From: Ophiosphaerella korrae
Lineage: Eukaryota > Ascomycota > Dothideomycetes > Pleosporales > Phaeosphaeriaceae
Assembly: GCA_028456385.1 (NCBI GenBank)
Contig: JALNQF010000035.1
Span: 1 to 64,000 of the forward strand
Direction of reading: 5' to 3'
DNA: 64,000 nt
Part shown: piece after piece, positions 21,862-31,336 of the stretch
How positions within the stretch are numbered: the first letter of the stretch is position 1
Layout of the letters: each line of letters opens with the position of its first letter
Position numbers and translations under genes: made by a program
The notes under the pieces: generated by a model
What the model was told of the DNA's origin: nothing
Databases searched by the model: none
What the model saw: only the letters and a program-made list of their open reading frames with translations

Positions 21862-24120
21862 TTAGACAAATTCAAGATCATCGTCATCGTCTTCCATGGC
21901 AGCGATCAGTCCAACATCCAGCCCACCAAGACTCTCTCGTCCTGGTTCGCGGATGCCTTTATCAGGAAGGAGAAGTCGAGCCTTTTTTTTTGATGGACTG
22001 GTCTCGCGAGTACCACGCATTGCTGAAGTGGTATCCTTTGTTGGCGACAGAGGCATGCCTCGTTTAAACGCACCACCCCAGCCCACAGGCTCACTAGGAA
22101 GCGTTGCTTTACCTGATGCCATCCGCTTGCGCTTAGTCGAAGCTAGAGAGACATCATCGGCTTTTCGATTGAGAAGGCTGCGAAAGTCGTTGTCGGTTGG
22201 TTTTTCTAGGACTGTAGCCGCAGAAGTTCCAGGAAACATGTCACCCTTTGCAGGCAGGTTTGGCATATCAGCACCCTTGACTTTCAAGTAGTCACCTCCC
22301 GTGCTGCCTTCACCCATCTGGCCAAGTTTCTTTGCGAGTTCTCGCTCCTTCTCTTTCGCTGCTAATTGCTTGCGAAACCTCTCTTCTCGGCTTCCACCGC
22401 GCTCCCAGCTCTGCGCATCGTGGTCCATGAGCTGTGCTGCTCCGCCAGCCCGGGGTGCAATGTAGACGGTTTCGTGAATTTCGCGGTCGTGGTATTTGCC
22501 CTCTCTTTTCAATTCGTCGCCTTTGAAACCTCCGCCTCTGCCACCGCCGAACATGCCAAACTTGCCTGCACCACCTGAGCCACGGCCCATGCCTACCATG
22601 GTATTGATCTCCATTCGACCCCGCCTGCTCTTTTCAACCTGCAGTTGGACGTGAAATTCGCAATACTCGGTCTTCCGGCTATCAACCCATTGTTCACAGT
22701 TCTTCCCATCTTTTTTCTGGGCGTGACAGAAGTCAAGATCTCTTGCAGTACCAAGCTCAAAGATGGTATCATCGGAGCTCGACAATTTCAGCGCAAACTT
22801 GCCACTGCCGCGATTTCGGTCAGGCATGATGTCTGGGTTGAGCACCGCAACCAATGTGCCGGGAGTAAGTTTCCAGAACTTTGAGAAGCCAGTGTCGAAT
22901 AGAAATAGGTCGATATCGTGCTTCAAATCTGTCAATTTCAACACAATGAATTTTCCTTGTTGATTTCTCTCTTGCTGGCCTTTTGACTGCTCTCGGACCG
23001 TGTTCTTGGTGTCCCTCGGGGGAGATTTGTAACAGATTACACCGAGAACTACGTAGTCATTCTCTAGATCTGGTGGATCAAAGTCGGGCGATTTGACAGC
23101 CTTTAGTAATTGCGGTATTGAAACTATGGTTTTGCCCTCCAACATGCGCGTGACAACGTTATGCTCCATGTCCCTCGACTTTAAATGCAGTCCAGAGAAA
23201 GATTCGAAGCTTGACGACTCGCTACTATTGTCTCGTTGCAATATTTCTGCGTACTTTGTGGCGGTTTGCGTGGTTCCAAAGGTACTCGTAGAAGACTTTG
23301 AAGCAGACGATGTCGGACGGGAACTCTCCGTTCGGTTGGAAAGGGTTGAGCCAGAGCGTGGTGTGGGTGGGTTCCGCAAATCTGTTGTGGAGCGACTTGA
23401 TGTTCTACTCAGGCTATATCCTGTTGGAGGCGGCATATCTTGCGAGGTCCTTGAGAGCCCAAATCCACGGTGTCTGCGAGCTTCTATCTTGGTTTCTTTT
23501 GCTTCGCGCTCCTTCCCTTTATTTTTGCATTCTGCCATTCGCTCACTGTATGACTTGGTTTTGGGAACATCTTCTGCCACAGAATTCGTGCGGGATAAAC
23601 CACGATTCATGCCGGCTCCAGGCCGCTTCAGACTAACATCTTGCGCCCTCAAGCCCTTGTCGATACCAAGCAATACGCGCGCAGGGCTCTTGGGCTCTTG
23701 TGGCGGTGGCCGAGCACGCACGGGTGAATGAGGGACCTGGATGTCGGCAGATGATGGGGGTATGTCAACACGTCGCATGGAGGCCGCAGTGGGTGGCCGT
23801 GATGAGCTGCCATTGCTCTCTGTATCAGTCGCCTCTGCAGCCTTGCGCGCCTTTTGTAGCGCCTTGAGTTTTAACTTGGCTTCGATAGCCTGCAGCCTGA
23901 GTTGTAGCGTCTCCTCATCTTCGTCCTCATCCTCAATAGGTGCGCCTCGCGAGATAGGCCGGCGCTTCGAAGGAGAGGGTGACACAGAGGTGCGCTCGCG
24001 CTGTCGTTCATATTTGCGGCGTCCGGATGGCGAGCTCAGCAGAGCTTCTGCGGGTGACTGTGGCGGCCAATTTGGCTGGTTCGTCCTGGCTGCTTTCTTG
24101 GGGCTCTCGCGCACAATCAT
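21862..24120 (-). CDS. MCM10: DNA replication initiation factor Mcm10
   Basis: A single open frame of 752 residues from MIVRESPKKAARTNQ. The disordered N-terminus includes a coiled stretch (LQLRLQAIEAKLKLKALQKARKAA near 70-95). The conserved core at about 300-500 holds an OB-fold (GKTIVSIPQLLKA ... YVVLGVICYKSPP ... FIVLKLTDLKHDIDLFLFD ... GTLVAVLNPDIMP) and the zinc finger DFCHAQKKDGKNCEQWVD...YCEFH, with Cys, Cys, Cys and His ligands. A glycine-rich patch follows. Mcm10 binds Mcm2-7 and Cdc45 and is needed to activate the replicative helicase at origins. No intron is needed and there is no damage. Its promoter is shared with RNase H2 subunit B and has three ACGCG cores. Confidence 0.93.
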   Translation of the reverse strand: MIVRESPKKAARTNQPNWPPQSPAEALLSSPSGRRKYERQRERTSVSPSPSKRRPISRGAPIEDEDEDEETLQLRLQAIEAKLKLKALQKARKAAEATDTESNGSSSRPPTAASMRRVDIPPSSADIQVPHSPVRARPPPQEPKSPARVLLGIDKGLRAQDVSLKRPGAGMNRGLSRTNSVAEDVPKTKSYSERMAECKNKGKEREAKETKIEARRHRGFGLSRTSQDMPPPTGYSLSRTSSRSTTDLRNPPTPRSGSTLSNRTESSRPTSSASKSSTSTFGTTQTATKYAEILQRDNSSESSSFESFSGLHLKSRDMEHNVVTRMLEGKTIVSIPQLLKAVKSPDFDPPDLENDYVVLGVICYKSPPRDTKNTVREQSKGQQERNQQGKFIVLKLTDLKHDIDLFLFDTGFSKFWKLTPGTLVAVLNPDIMPDRNRGSGKFALKLSSSDDTIFELGTARDLDFCHAQKKDGKNCEQWVDSRKTEYCEFHVQLQVEKSRRGRMEINTMVGMGRGSGGAGKFGMFGGGRGGGFKGDELKREGKYHDREIHETVYIAPRAGGAAQLMDHDAQSWERGGSREERFRKQLAAKEKERELAKKLGQMGEGSTGGDYLKVKGADMPNLPAKGDMFPGTSAATVLEKPTDNDFRSLLNRKADDVSLASTKRKRMASGKATLPSEPVGWGGAFKRGMPLSPTKDTTSAMRGTRETSPSKKKARLLLPDKGIREPGRESLGGLDVGLIAAMEDDDDDLEFV

Positions 24121-24438
24121 GGCTGCGCAGACGGGGTTGGGCTACGACGCAATGATGCCCATATCAGCGCCAGCGTCTGGAACAATCGATGTGAAGAGAA
24201 CGGGAAGGCGCATGTGGAGATGACCAGGTAGTCTTCGTCTGTTGTTTGCTGTGAGATTAAGGTTGCGCTTCATTACTCCGAAACGGTCAGAAGCAGGGAT
24301 AACGTCAACGCGCCCGTCGACGCGACGCGACTTCATGCACACCACTTCGACCCCCAATTAGACCCAACCACACAATTGCTCCAACACACCATTAAACAAA
24401 TATCCCCTTCGACATTCAACGTAGTATACATACCGACA
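24121..24438. promoter_or_regulatory. Divergent Mcm10/Rnh202 promoter with MCB-like cores
   Basis: The 318 bp between the two start codons hold three ACGCG pentamers on the + strand, at 24308-24312, 24320-24324 and 24325-24329, the last two adjacent. ACGCG is the core of the MluI cell-cycle box bound by MBF, which drives G1/S expression of replication genes. Use by both genes is inferred from position. Confidence 0.55.
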
Positions 24439-25596
24439 ATGGCACGCACAACCCGCTCAAAACCAAAACCAAAACCAAAAGAAAAAGAACCATCCCCCGA
24501 CCCCCAACCTACAACCACAAAACCCCTACCAGCCCAATCGCCCGCGCCCAAACTCTTTGTCCTCCCCAAAAACAGCTCCAAAGACGCGCGCATCGTCACG
24601 CTTCCTAACCCCGCTACCACCGACCCCTCCCGCTACTTCTACTGCCCAGCCATCGGCTTCCACGAATTCACACGCATCGCGTCGCCGAGAAAAGAATGCC
24701 GCAGCTGGCTCATCACCAGCGAGACACAACTCCATGGCTCGGCGACAGGTGAGGGGGGAGGGCGAGGGCGAGGGGGAGGAGGAGGCACAATCAGCCGCGC
24801 CCCCAACCTCTTCATCGCAACCCCAATCGACACCCTCTTCCTAATCCTCCCGGCCCTCACGCAAAACACCAAAAACCTCTTCCGCGAACTCGACGACTAC
24901 CTCGACACGCTGTCCCTTGCGCCACACTGGAAAGCGCTACTAGCATCCCATCCCGAGCTTAAACCCGCAATCGAGAAGCGCGTGCGCGAAACATGTGACG
25001 AAGTGGACGCAGGCGGCGAATCCATGTTCCGTATATCCCACGCCAAGCTGGCGGCCATCCTGCGCGCCAAAGCGGAGACCGTCGTGCGCCGCGGCCTGCC
25101 GCCGTCGCTAGAGGAGCGGTACGTTACGACGGCGCTGTCCATCCCTGTGCAGAACGAGAGGCGGGACGAGGACGAGGCGCCCTGCGCGCCGTTGACAACG
25201 CCGGAGGGCGTGCCGCACCTGCTGCGAGTTCGCACGGCGCTGACGTACATGATATCAACGTATGTGCCAGTCGTGCTACGGGATGCTGTGTGGGCGGCGT
25301 TGAAAGCGTTGCCCGGGCTGGATTTTGCGGCGCTGGATGAGCATCTTGAGGCGCTGGTGAGGCTGAAGGAGGAGGTGTTGGCGCTGCGGAGTATTTCGGA
25401 TAATATGAGTCGGAAACGGGCGATGGAGGAGGATGAGGAGGTTATTGCTGACCGCGAGGAGAAGAGGAGGAAGAAGGAGGAAGAGGAAAAGAAGAGGAAG
25501 AGCGAGGGGAGGGGGATTAAGGCGTTGAAGAAGGCGGATACGAGTGGGATGAAGAAGATGAGTTCATTCTTTACCAAGGTTGCGAAGAAGACGTGA
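24439..25596 (+). CDS. RNH202: Ribonuclease H2 subunit B (Rnh202)
   Basis: A single exon of 385 residues starting MARTTRSKPKPK; an in-frame extension to 24376 lacks an ATG and is not used. The N-terminal triple-barrel region (KLFVLPKNSSKDARIVTLPNP ... YFYCPAIGFHEFTRI ... PNLFIATPIDTLFLILPAL) is the wHTH/Rnh202 signature. A helical middle and a KR/E-rich tail follow, ending in GMKKMSSFFTKVAKK, a degenerate PIP box (SSFF) for docking to PCNA. The subunit joins the trimeric RNase H2 that removes ribonucleotides from DNA and RNA:DNA hybrids. Glycine-rich insert GGGRGRGGGGG near residue 115 is encoded by a GAGGGC/GGAGG repeat. It is divergent from Mcm10, a sensible pairing of replication genes. 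Confidence 0.88.
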   Translation: MARTTRSKPKPKPKEKEPSPDPQPTTTKPLPAQSPAPKLFVLPKNSSKDARIVTLPNPATTDPSRYFYCPAIGFHEFTRIASPRKECRSWLITSETQLHGSATGEGGGRGRGGGGGTISRAPNLFIATPIDTLFLILPALTQNTKNLFRELDDYLDTLSLAPHWKALLASHPELKPAIEKRVRETCDEVDAGGESMFRISHAKLAAILRAKAETVVRRGLPPSLEERYVTTALSIPVQNERRDEDEAPCAPLTTPEGVPHLLRVRTALTYMISTYVPVVLRDAVWAALKALPGLDFAALDEHLEALVRLKEEVLALRSISDNMSRKRAMEEDEEVIADREEKRRKKEEEEKKRKSEGRGIKALKKADTSGMKKMSSFFTKVAKKT

Positions 25597-26041
25597 GTTG
25601 GACAAACGTTGATGTCTTGCATGGGAGTCGCTGGGCGTTGATACGATACCACTTGACATGTGTGCATAATGTGACCAGTATTTGGGTATTTTCAAAATTT
25701 TATTTCTCGTGTCGCTGAGTTCCATGCTTGTCTCATATGTTGTATAGTTCTCATCAGGTTACCTAGCCCATTTGTTGACGAACACCTAGTGTGCTGTCGA
25801 TTATCTCTACCCTACCCACGATGTTATCCCATTACAAATCGCTAGTCGAATCATGGGTATCCGTGGCCTCCAAACAAACGCTATGCAGTCATTAATGGCG
25901 CAAAGTCCATACAAAATACCATTCAAATACCCATACCCAGGCATGGTGCAAAGTGAGAAAGGTTATACAAGCCACCCAAAAGCCGCGGCTAGCAAGTCAG
26001 CTGTATATCCAAATCTCAAGATGAGCGCGCTATGAGCCGCG
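25597..26041. other. Convergent 3' flank
   Basis: About 445 bp between the ends of Rnh202 and the S/TP-rich gene. No gene or repeat recognised. Confidence 0.5.
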
Positions 26042-27416
26042 TTAGAAGTTGTCAAGTGACATGGAGGACACAGATTGCTCACTTCGAGCCCGCTTATCGG
26101 CGTCACGCTCGAGCGGCTCGGCCTTACGCTTCTTGCTCCCGCGTACTGAACCACCAGAGCTGTGGGCAGACTTGACACGGGTCCATGAGTCGAATGAGCT
26201 GGACATCTCTGTAAAACCGTCAATAGTTGCTCTAGATGCTACACTTCGCGGAATGAACGTACCTCGTTTCGGCTTGTGAACAGTAGGGGGTGGCGTAGGC
26301 TCGAGTGTGACTTGAGGATGGGGATCAATGGCCTTGCTCTTCTTTTTGCTTGGCGTGTAAGGCGCCTCGATCTCAGTCTCGGCCTCTTCATCGTCCGACT
26401 CCTCTCCATTCATACGCTTACGCTCCTTGATCTCCTCCTGAAACAACAGACGGGGTTTGATGGACGCGCGAGTGAATGGACGGCGGACTTCATGGCCTAT
26501 CTGATGACGTACTTCCCTATCCCCTGGCTCAAGATCCTCTCCACTATCCGAGACACGTGGTGAGCCATTAGAAGGCGGTCCTTCATGAAATTTGCGGAAG
26601 ACTTTTCGACCACGGAATAGATAGACCATGCCTTCATCGCGGTCGACGGCATCATCCATCTCGGTCCGCACGCTAGCCCTCTTGGGCTGCTGTCGAGTTG
26701 CTTTGGCCTTGGCCTTGCTCTTCTTGACGAAGAACGGGTTGTCTTCACCGTCATCATGGGTGGGGACACGCTCCTTGGAATCGGTGAAGATTTGAATCTT
26801 TGCAGAGCCTTCCTCCATGTTATCGGCAGCCTCGAGCGAATAGACGTTCTTGGTCTTGCGCATCTTTCGGGGCGTGGGCACAACCTCATCAATGGTAGCA
26901 GGACGGGGTTGGAACAAGATACGGGCTGTTGATTTGAGCGATGCCTCTGATTGGAGAGGACGTTTGCGCGGCGTCTCTGTAGGAGTTGGCAACATGCCCT
27001 GGCAAGTTAGCAATAGCGTCAGCAGTTTGAGTGGCTCAGTGGCATACCGAAGTCATGGTGGAGAGGAGGCGTCGCGCAGGCGTAGGTGCAACGTGCTCAG
27101 CGCCTAAATCAAGCGGACCGGCTTCGAAGTGTGCGCGTCGCGTAGTGCGAGGCGAGCGGTGTTGAGGTAAAGAGACGGGTGAAGATGGGGGCGACAAGGC
27201 AAAGTTTGAAATGCGGGCTGTTTGCTTCTTACGCGACGAGGCAGTTGGAGTGATGTCGCGCCTGGCCCGCGGGGTCGTTTGCTCGTGGTGTGAGTGAAAG
27301 CTGCGTTGAGCGGCTACCCTGGTTGACCGACGCGGTGAATACGGCTCGTAGCTGTCACCGTGAAGCGGCGCCGGCGGCGTGTGCAGCCGGCGAGGGGGTG
27401 ATGGCGTGCGTTCCAT
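26042..27416 (-). CDS. S/TP-rich basic nuclear protein, function unknown
   Basis: Two exons on the minus strand, 27416-27048 and 26998-26042, split by a 49-bp intron (GTATGC...CCAG, phase 0), giving 441 residues. The chain is largely disordered and basic. It is unusually dense in Ser/Thr-Pro sites, many followed by basic residues (TPSPPRR, YSPRRS, TPRARR, RSPRTTRR, TPARR, TPTETPRKR, TPRKMRK, TPSKKKSK), i.e. ideal CDK sites, with several KKxKxK nuclear signals. A short folded-looking block is MVYLFRGRKVFRKFHEGP. This looks like a cell-cycle-regulated chromatin or CDK-inhibitor-like protein, but I recognise no family and give no name. It is divergent from the kinetochore gene DUO1 across 427 bp. 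Confidence 0.72.
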
Positions 27417-27843
27417 GGTGAATGGGGTTTGTTTGCGACGGTCGAAGCGGCCGCCGTTGTTGTGAGTGATAATGATAGATGAAGTGAAGCAAGGTCCAAA
27501 ATCAAAACAAGCCAAAACCAAACCAAGGGTCACAGCGTCTACTAGGCGACAAGGCCAATTGAACAGATGGATATGCGCAAAGTGGTAATAATGGAGACGA
27601 GATGCAGGTGGTGACGGTGAAATGGCGGCAAGTGGAGCACAACGGGCATCAGCATCAACGGGGAGGATCGAGCGTGACCTGGGAAAGGGAGAGGTTGGTG
27701 ATGGCTGGTTGACAGCCGCGCACGGGCCGCAGCCACGACGTAGCTGCCGTTGTGGCTTGTGCCCAGCCAAACACACCAAACAAGGCGGGTGGCATGCCAA
27801 CAAAGACGCCATCGTCTCGTCTGCCTCCACGTCCAAATCAACA
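27417..27843. promoter_or_regulatory. Divergent promoter, S/TP-rich gene and DUO1
   Basis: 427 bp between start codons, containing CCAAT at about 27552-27556. Open frames crossing it on both strands are extensions of the two genes and lack independent support. Confidence 0.4.
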
Positions 27844-28617
27844 ATGGATAATCACGGCATGGACGCATTGAGTCTGTCTGATTCTGATAGTGACGCCTTG
27901 TTCGACACCCCTGCTGCGCACAAAAATAAAAACAAGACTGCAGAGACCGGTGTAGATGCGGGGGAGGGTGCAGCTGGCGGGCAGACACGTGGAAAAGAGT
28001 CGCACTACTCGACCGAAGAGGCACGTGAGGCGACATTGCGCAGGGAACTGGAGAACATTCGAAATGTGAACAAAGTGATCGAGGATGTGGTGGCAAGCTT
28101 GCATAAGGCCAAGGACAATATGGAGGTAAGTACCGCACAAGTTCCGGGTGCTGCCCTTACTAATATCAACAAGACCGTCTCTAAGACTGTCCAAAATGCA
28201 TCCACTCTGCTTCAGACATGGACCCGTATCTTGTCCCAGACAGAACACAACCAGAGACTGATCTTGAATCCTCAATGGGACGGTGCAACCCAGGACCTGG
28301 CTGCGATTGAGGAAGAGGAGATATATCGCCAGCAAGCAGCAGAACGACGCGCAGCAGAAGAGCAGGCAAGAAAGGAAGCAGCGGCCAGGAAGCTCGAAGA
28401 AGAACGGAGGAGAGCAGAGGCAGCACCAAGGGGCGGGACAAGAGGAAGAGGTAGAGGCAGAGGGCGAGGAGCATCTACATCAACATCTACTGCTGGTGAT
28501 TACGTAGCGATTGGGGGCCAGTCTGGACGAGGCACGGGTCGCGGTGCATCAGCAAACAGTCGTGCAGGCAGCGGCATCGGACGAGGACTGCGCGGCAGGG
28601 GAAGAGGTCTAGGATGA
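27844..28617 (+). CDS. DUO1: DASH complex subunit Duo1
   Basis: Exons 27844-28125 and 28174-28617; the 48-bp intron (GTAAGT...AACAAG) keeps the frame whether or not it is spliced, but splicing gives DNME-TVSKTVQNAS, the expected continuous helix. The product is 241 residues. The Duo1 core (about 60-150) is clear: RRELENIRNVNKVIEDVVAS, then QNASTLLQTWTRILSQTEHN and QRLILNPQWDGATQDL. The tail has a Glu/Arg helix and an RG-rich end (GRGRGRGRG...). Duo1 is part of the ten-subunit DASH/Dam1 ring that couples kinetochores to spindle microtubules. The RG-rich tail is longer than in yeast. Confidence 0.92.
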   Translation: MDNHGMDALSLSDSDSDALFDTPAAHKNKNKTAETGVDAGEGAAGGQTRGKESHYSTEEAREATLRRELENIRNVNKVIEDVVASLHKAKDNMEVSTAQVPGAALTNINKTVSKTVQNASTLLQTWTRILSQTEHNQRLILNPQWDGATQDLAAIEEEEIYRQQAAERRAAEEQARKEAAARKLEEERRRAEAAPRGGTRGRGRGRGRGASTSTSTAGDYVAIGGQSGRGTGRGASANSRAGSGIGRGLRGRGRGLG

Positions 28618-28946
28618 GAATGGAAATGCGGCACATGGTCAGTTCTGTTGGGATGCAGTCGGCAGGTTTGCCCTCGTCAACATCAATTGGACCATCTGCT
28701 TCGTCAACCTCAAGCCATCTTGTACCTGCAGCTAAATGCGCTACCATTCGGAAGCCTGTCGGAAGCGCTTCTAGAAGGGGCAAGGCTTGAGACCCCACTT
28801 AGCCGCAACTTGCACCCCGCCATACCTCTCCCTGAGCTCTCGCGACGACTTGGTGGCTTGATAAATAATTCGTCGTTTCTTGTCCTCCAGATTGGTTCTC
28901 CCTACACTACACCCCCCACCCCCCCAATAAGTAATATACTGCCAGC
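28618..28946. promoter_or_regulatory. DUO1 3' flank and GAL1 promoter
   Basis: The last 40 bases before the galactokinase ATG hold a C-rich run with CCCCAC at 28914-28919, which fits the CreA/Mig1 consensus (SYGGRG in reverse). Carbon catabolite repression of GAL1 is thus possible, though C-rich leaders are also common in fungal promoters. Confidence 0.4.
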
Positions 28947-30594
28947 ATGGAAGTTCCAACAGCGACGTCACTAAACGACATTTACCCTGAAGATGCTGTC
29001 CCAGTCGAGACGAAGCGATGGGAAAGCTTGCTGGCCAAGTTCAAAGACCTTTATGGTAACCAGCCAGATTTCGTTGCAAGAAGTCCAGGGCGCGTCAACA
29101 TCATCGGCGAGGTATGGCCTTCACGCCAGGCTCAATACCCTTCACGCTGACGACGCTAGCATATTGACTACTCCTTGTACGAGGTGCTACCAATGGCCAT
29201 TACTGCAGACTTCATAATGGCAGTAGCCGCGCGGCCGTCTGACGAGAAACACCGGATACGAATAGCAAATCTGAATTCCTCCAAATTCCCAACACGCGAA
29301 TTTGACATACCAGAAGGAGAAATCCCAATTGACGCTTCTGAGCACGAATGGACGAATTACTTCAAGTCAGGCCTCAAAGGCGTATCGCAACTCCTCCAGA
29401 AGAAGCGAGGCACTTTCAGATCAGTAGGCATGGATATCATTTGCGATGGCACAGTTCCAAGTGGCGGGGGTCTATCCAGCTCCGCCTCTGTGGTCTGTAC
29501 CAGCGCCCTAGCGGTTCTAGCTGCAAATGGCGAGGAGAAGATTGACAAGAAGGAGCTTTGTGAGCTAGCCATCGTCTCTGAACGTGCCGTTGGTGTCAAT
29601 TCAGGGGGGTGCGTATCGTCGTTTCTCACATTCTGAACATCACTGACACTCTTCTAGCATGGACCAGGCAGCTTCAGTCTTCTCCCTTGGCGGTTCCGCT
29701 CTATATGTATCGTTCAAGCCAAGCCTCAATTATACCAACATCAAGTTCCCTCAAACAGATCCCGAACTTACTTTTGTCACTGCCCAAAGTTTCGTCGCCG
29801 CCGACAAACACGTGACCGCACCCGTATGCTACAATCTACGAGTTGTCGAATGCACTCTGGCAGCCGCGTTCCTTGCCAAAGCCTTTGGCTTGAAGGAGCT
29901 TCCCACAGACTCATCCCCGCTGGGCGTTAGCTTACGCGGCTTCCACGACACTTACTTTGAAGAGAAAGAAGATGTCACAGACAACACCAAGACCTCCGTA
30001 TCTGACTTTGAGACGCAGCTCACAAAACTCATACAACACACTGAGAACTACCTTCCACAAGAAGATGGCTACTCGAGAAGCGATATCTGCGCGCTTCTTG
30101 GAGTCTCGGAAGAGGAGCTTAATCATCGTTATATGTCCAAATTCCCCGTTCGCGCCGAAAAGTTCATGCTTCGGCAGCGCGCACTACACGTTTTCACAGA
30201 GGCTCTTCGTGTCATCAAATTCCGTGCACTCCTCTCGTCGCCGCCCTCAAGCGGCAGAGAACTTCTCCAATCTCTCGGCGACCTCATGAACACGACACAA
30301 GACTCATGTCGTGAAATTTACGACTGTAGCTGTCCTGAACTTGATGAATTATGCGATTTGGCGCGCGCAGCTGGCGCAACCGGCAGTCGATTGACAGGAG
30401 CAGGGTGGGGAGGATGCAGCGTGCACCTTGTACCCAAGGACAAAGTCGAAGCTGTTAAAAAAGCATGGGAAGAGAAGTACTACCGAAAGAAGTTCCCCGA
30501 CATCAGCGACGAGAAACTAGCACAGGCAATCGTAGTCAGCAAACCGGGTAGCGGCAGCATGCTCTTCAAAGTAAACGGCAACAAATTTACATAG
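28947..30594 (+). CDS. GAL1: Galactokinase
   Basis: Exons 28947-29111, 29160-29608 and 29658-30594, introns 48 and 49 bp, giving 516 residues. GHMP-kinase motifs are complete: SPGRVNIIGEHIDY near 45-58 (the GE/HIDY junction is formed by splicing), the phosphate-binding loop PSGGGLSSSAS near 150, GVNSGGMDQAAS near 200 (second junction), and GSRLTGAGWGGCSVHLV near 460. The enzyme phosphorylates galactose to galactose-1-phosphate, the entry step of the Leloir pathway, in the cytosol. Length matches fungal Gal1. The other Leloir genes are not next to it here, as is usual in filamentous ascomycetes. Confidence 0.95.
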
Positions 30595-30784
30595 TCAGTA
30601 GCTTGAACACGGACTGCACCCAACACTATGAGTCAGGCGCCCTCAATCCTCTCCATCACCTCCTCACAGTCCGCAGCACGACACCCACCATCGCGTTTGC
30701 CTCCCCATCTGTCACAACCCCTAGCCCAGTCATCTACCCGCTATGTCATATCCACTCCGCGCCACCAACCTTCACATCCCCACA

Positions 30785-31336
30785 ATGCCCTCGCGCAATA
30801 AACACCGCTCCAAGCCCCCCTCTCGCAGCTTCATAATCGCCATATCTACAACACACAAGTACACGCACCCCTATCTCTCCATCACCACGCTACTCACCAT
30901 CCGCGTCGTCACTACACACATGTCGCGCCACAGACGCAACAAGAAGGCCGCGCGCCGCCGCAAAACCAAGGCCGAGGAGGTGTATGTCTTTAGTGAAGAG
31001 ACGATTTTGCGCCAGCTAGAGTATCGCGTTGCACCGAGGGAGCATTGCTGTTGGCATTGGTGGGAGGAGATGGGTGGGTTGTGGTGTTGTGCTGGGTTGT
31101 GTCGGGAAGAAGGGGATTCGGGGACTGAGTTTGTGAAAGAGGGTGGCGGTGAGGAGGTCGTAGAGGGGGGGCAAGAGGGGAGTGATGGTGTGGAGGAGGT
31201 GGTTATGGAGGAGGAGGAGGAGGAGGAGGAGGAGGTGAAGGAGGAGGTTGAGAGGAGTTGGAGGCGGGATGAGTGGGCGTGTCAGTTTTGTGGGCCGGAG
31301 TGCTTTTTTCAAGGGGTTTGTGGGGAGGAGAGTTGA
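30785..31336 (+). CDS. Small Cys/Glu-rich hypothetical protein
   Basis: An open frame from ATG 30785 (MPSRNKHRSKPP) or ATG 30920 (MSRHRRNKKAARRRKTK) to 31336. The N-terminus is strongly basic. Then come EHCCWHWWEEMGG, LWCCAGLC, a Glu/Gly-rich tract encoded by a GGA/GAG microsatellite near 31200-31240, and a C-terminal WACQFCGPECFFQGVC. The Cys/Trp/His spacing could bind metal. No intron and no known family. It may be a real lineage-specific gene or a chance frame in GC-skewed DNA. Confidence 0.35.
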   Translation: MPSRNKHRSKPPSRSFIIAISTTHKYTHPYLSITTLLTIRVVTTHMSRHRRNKKAARRRKTKAEEVYVFSEETILRQLEYRVAPREHCCWHWWEEMGGLWCCAGLCREEGDSGTEFVKEGGGEEVVEGGQEGSDGVEEVVMEEEEEEEEEVKEEVERSWRRDEWACQFCGPECFFQGVCGEES

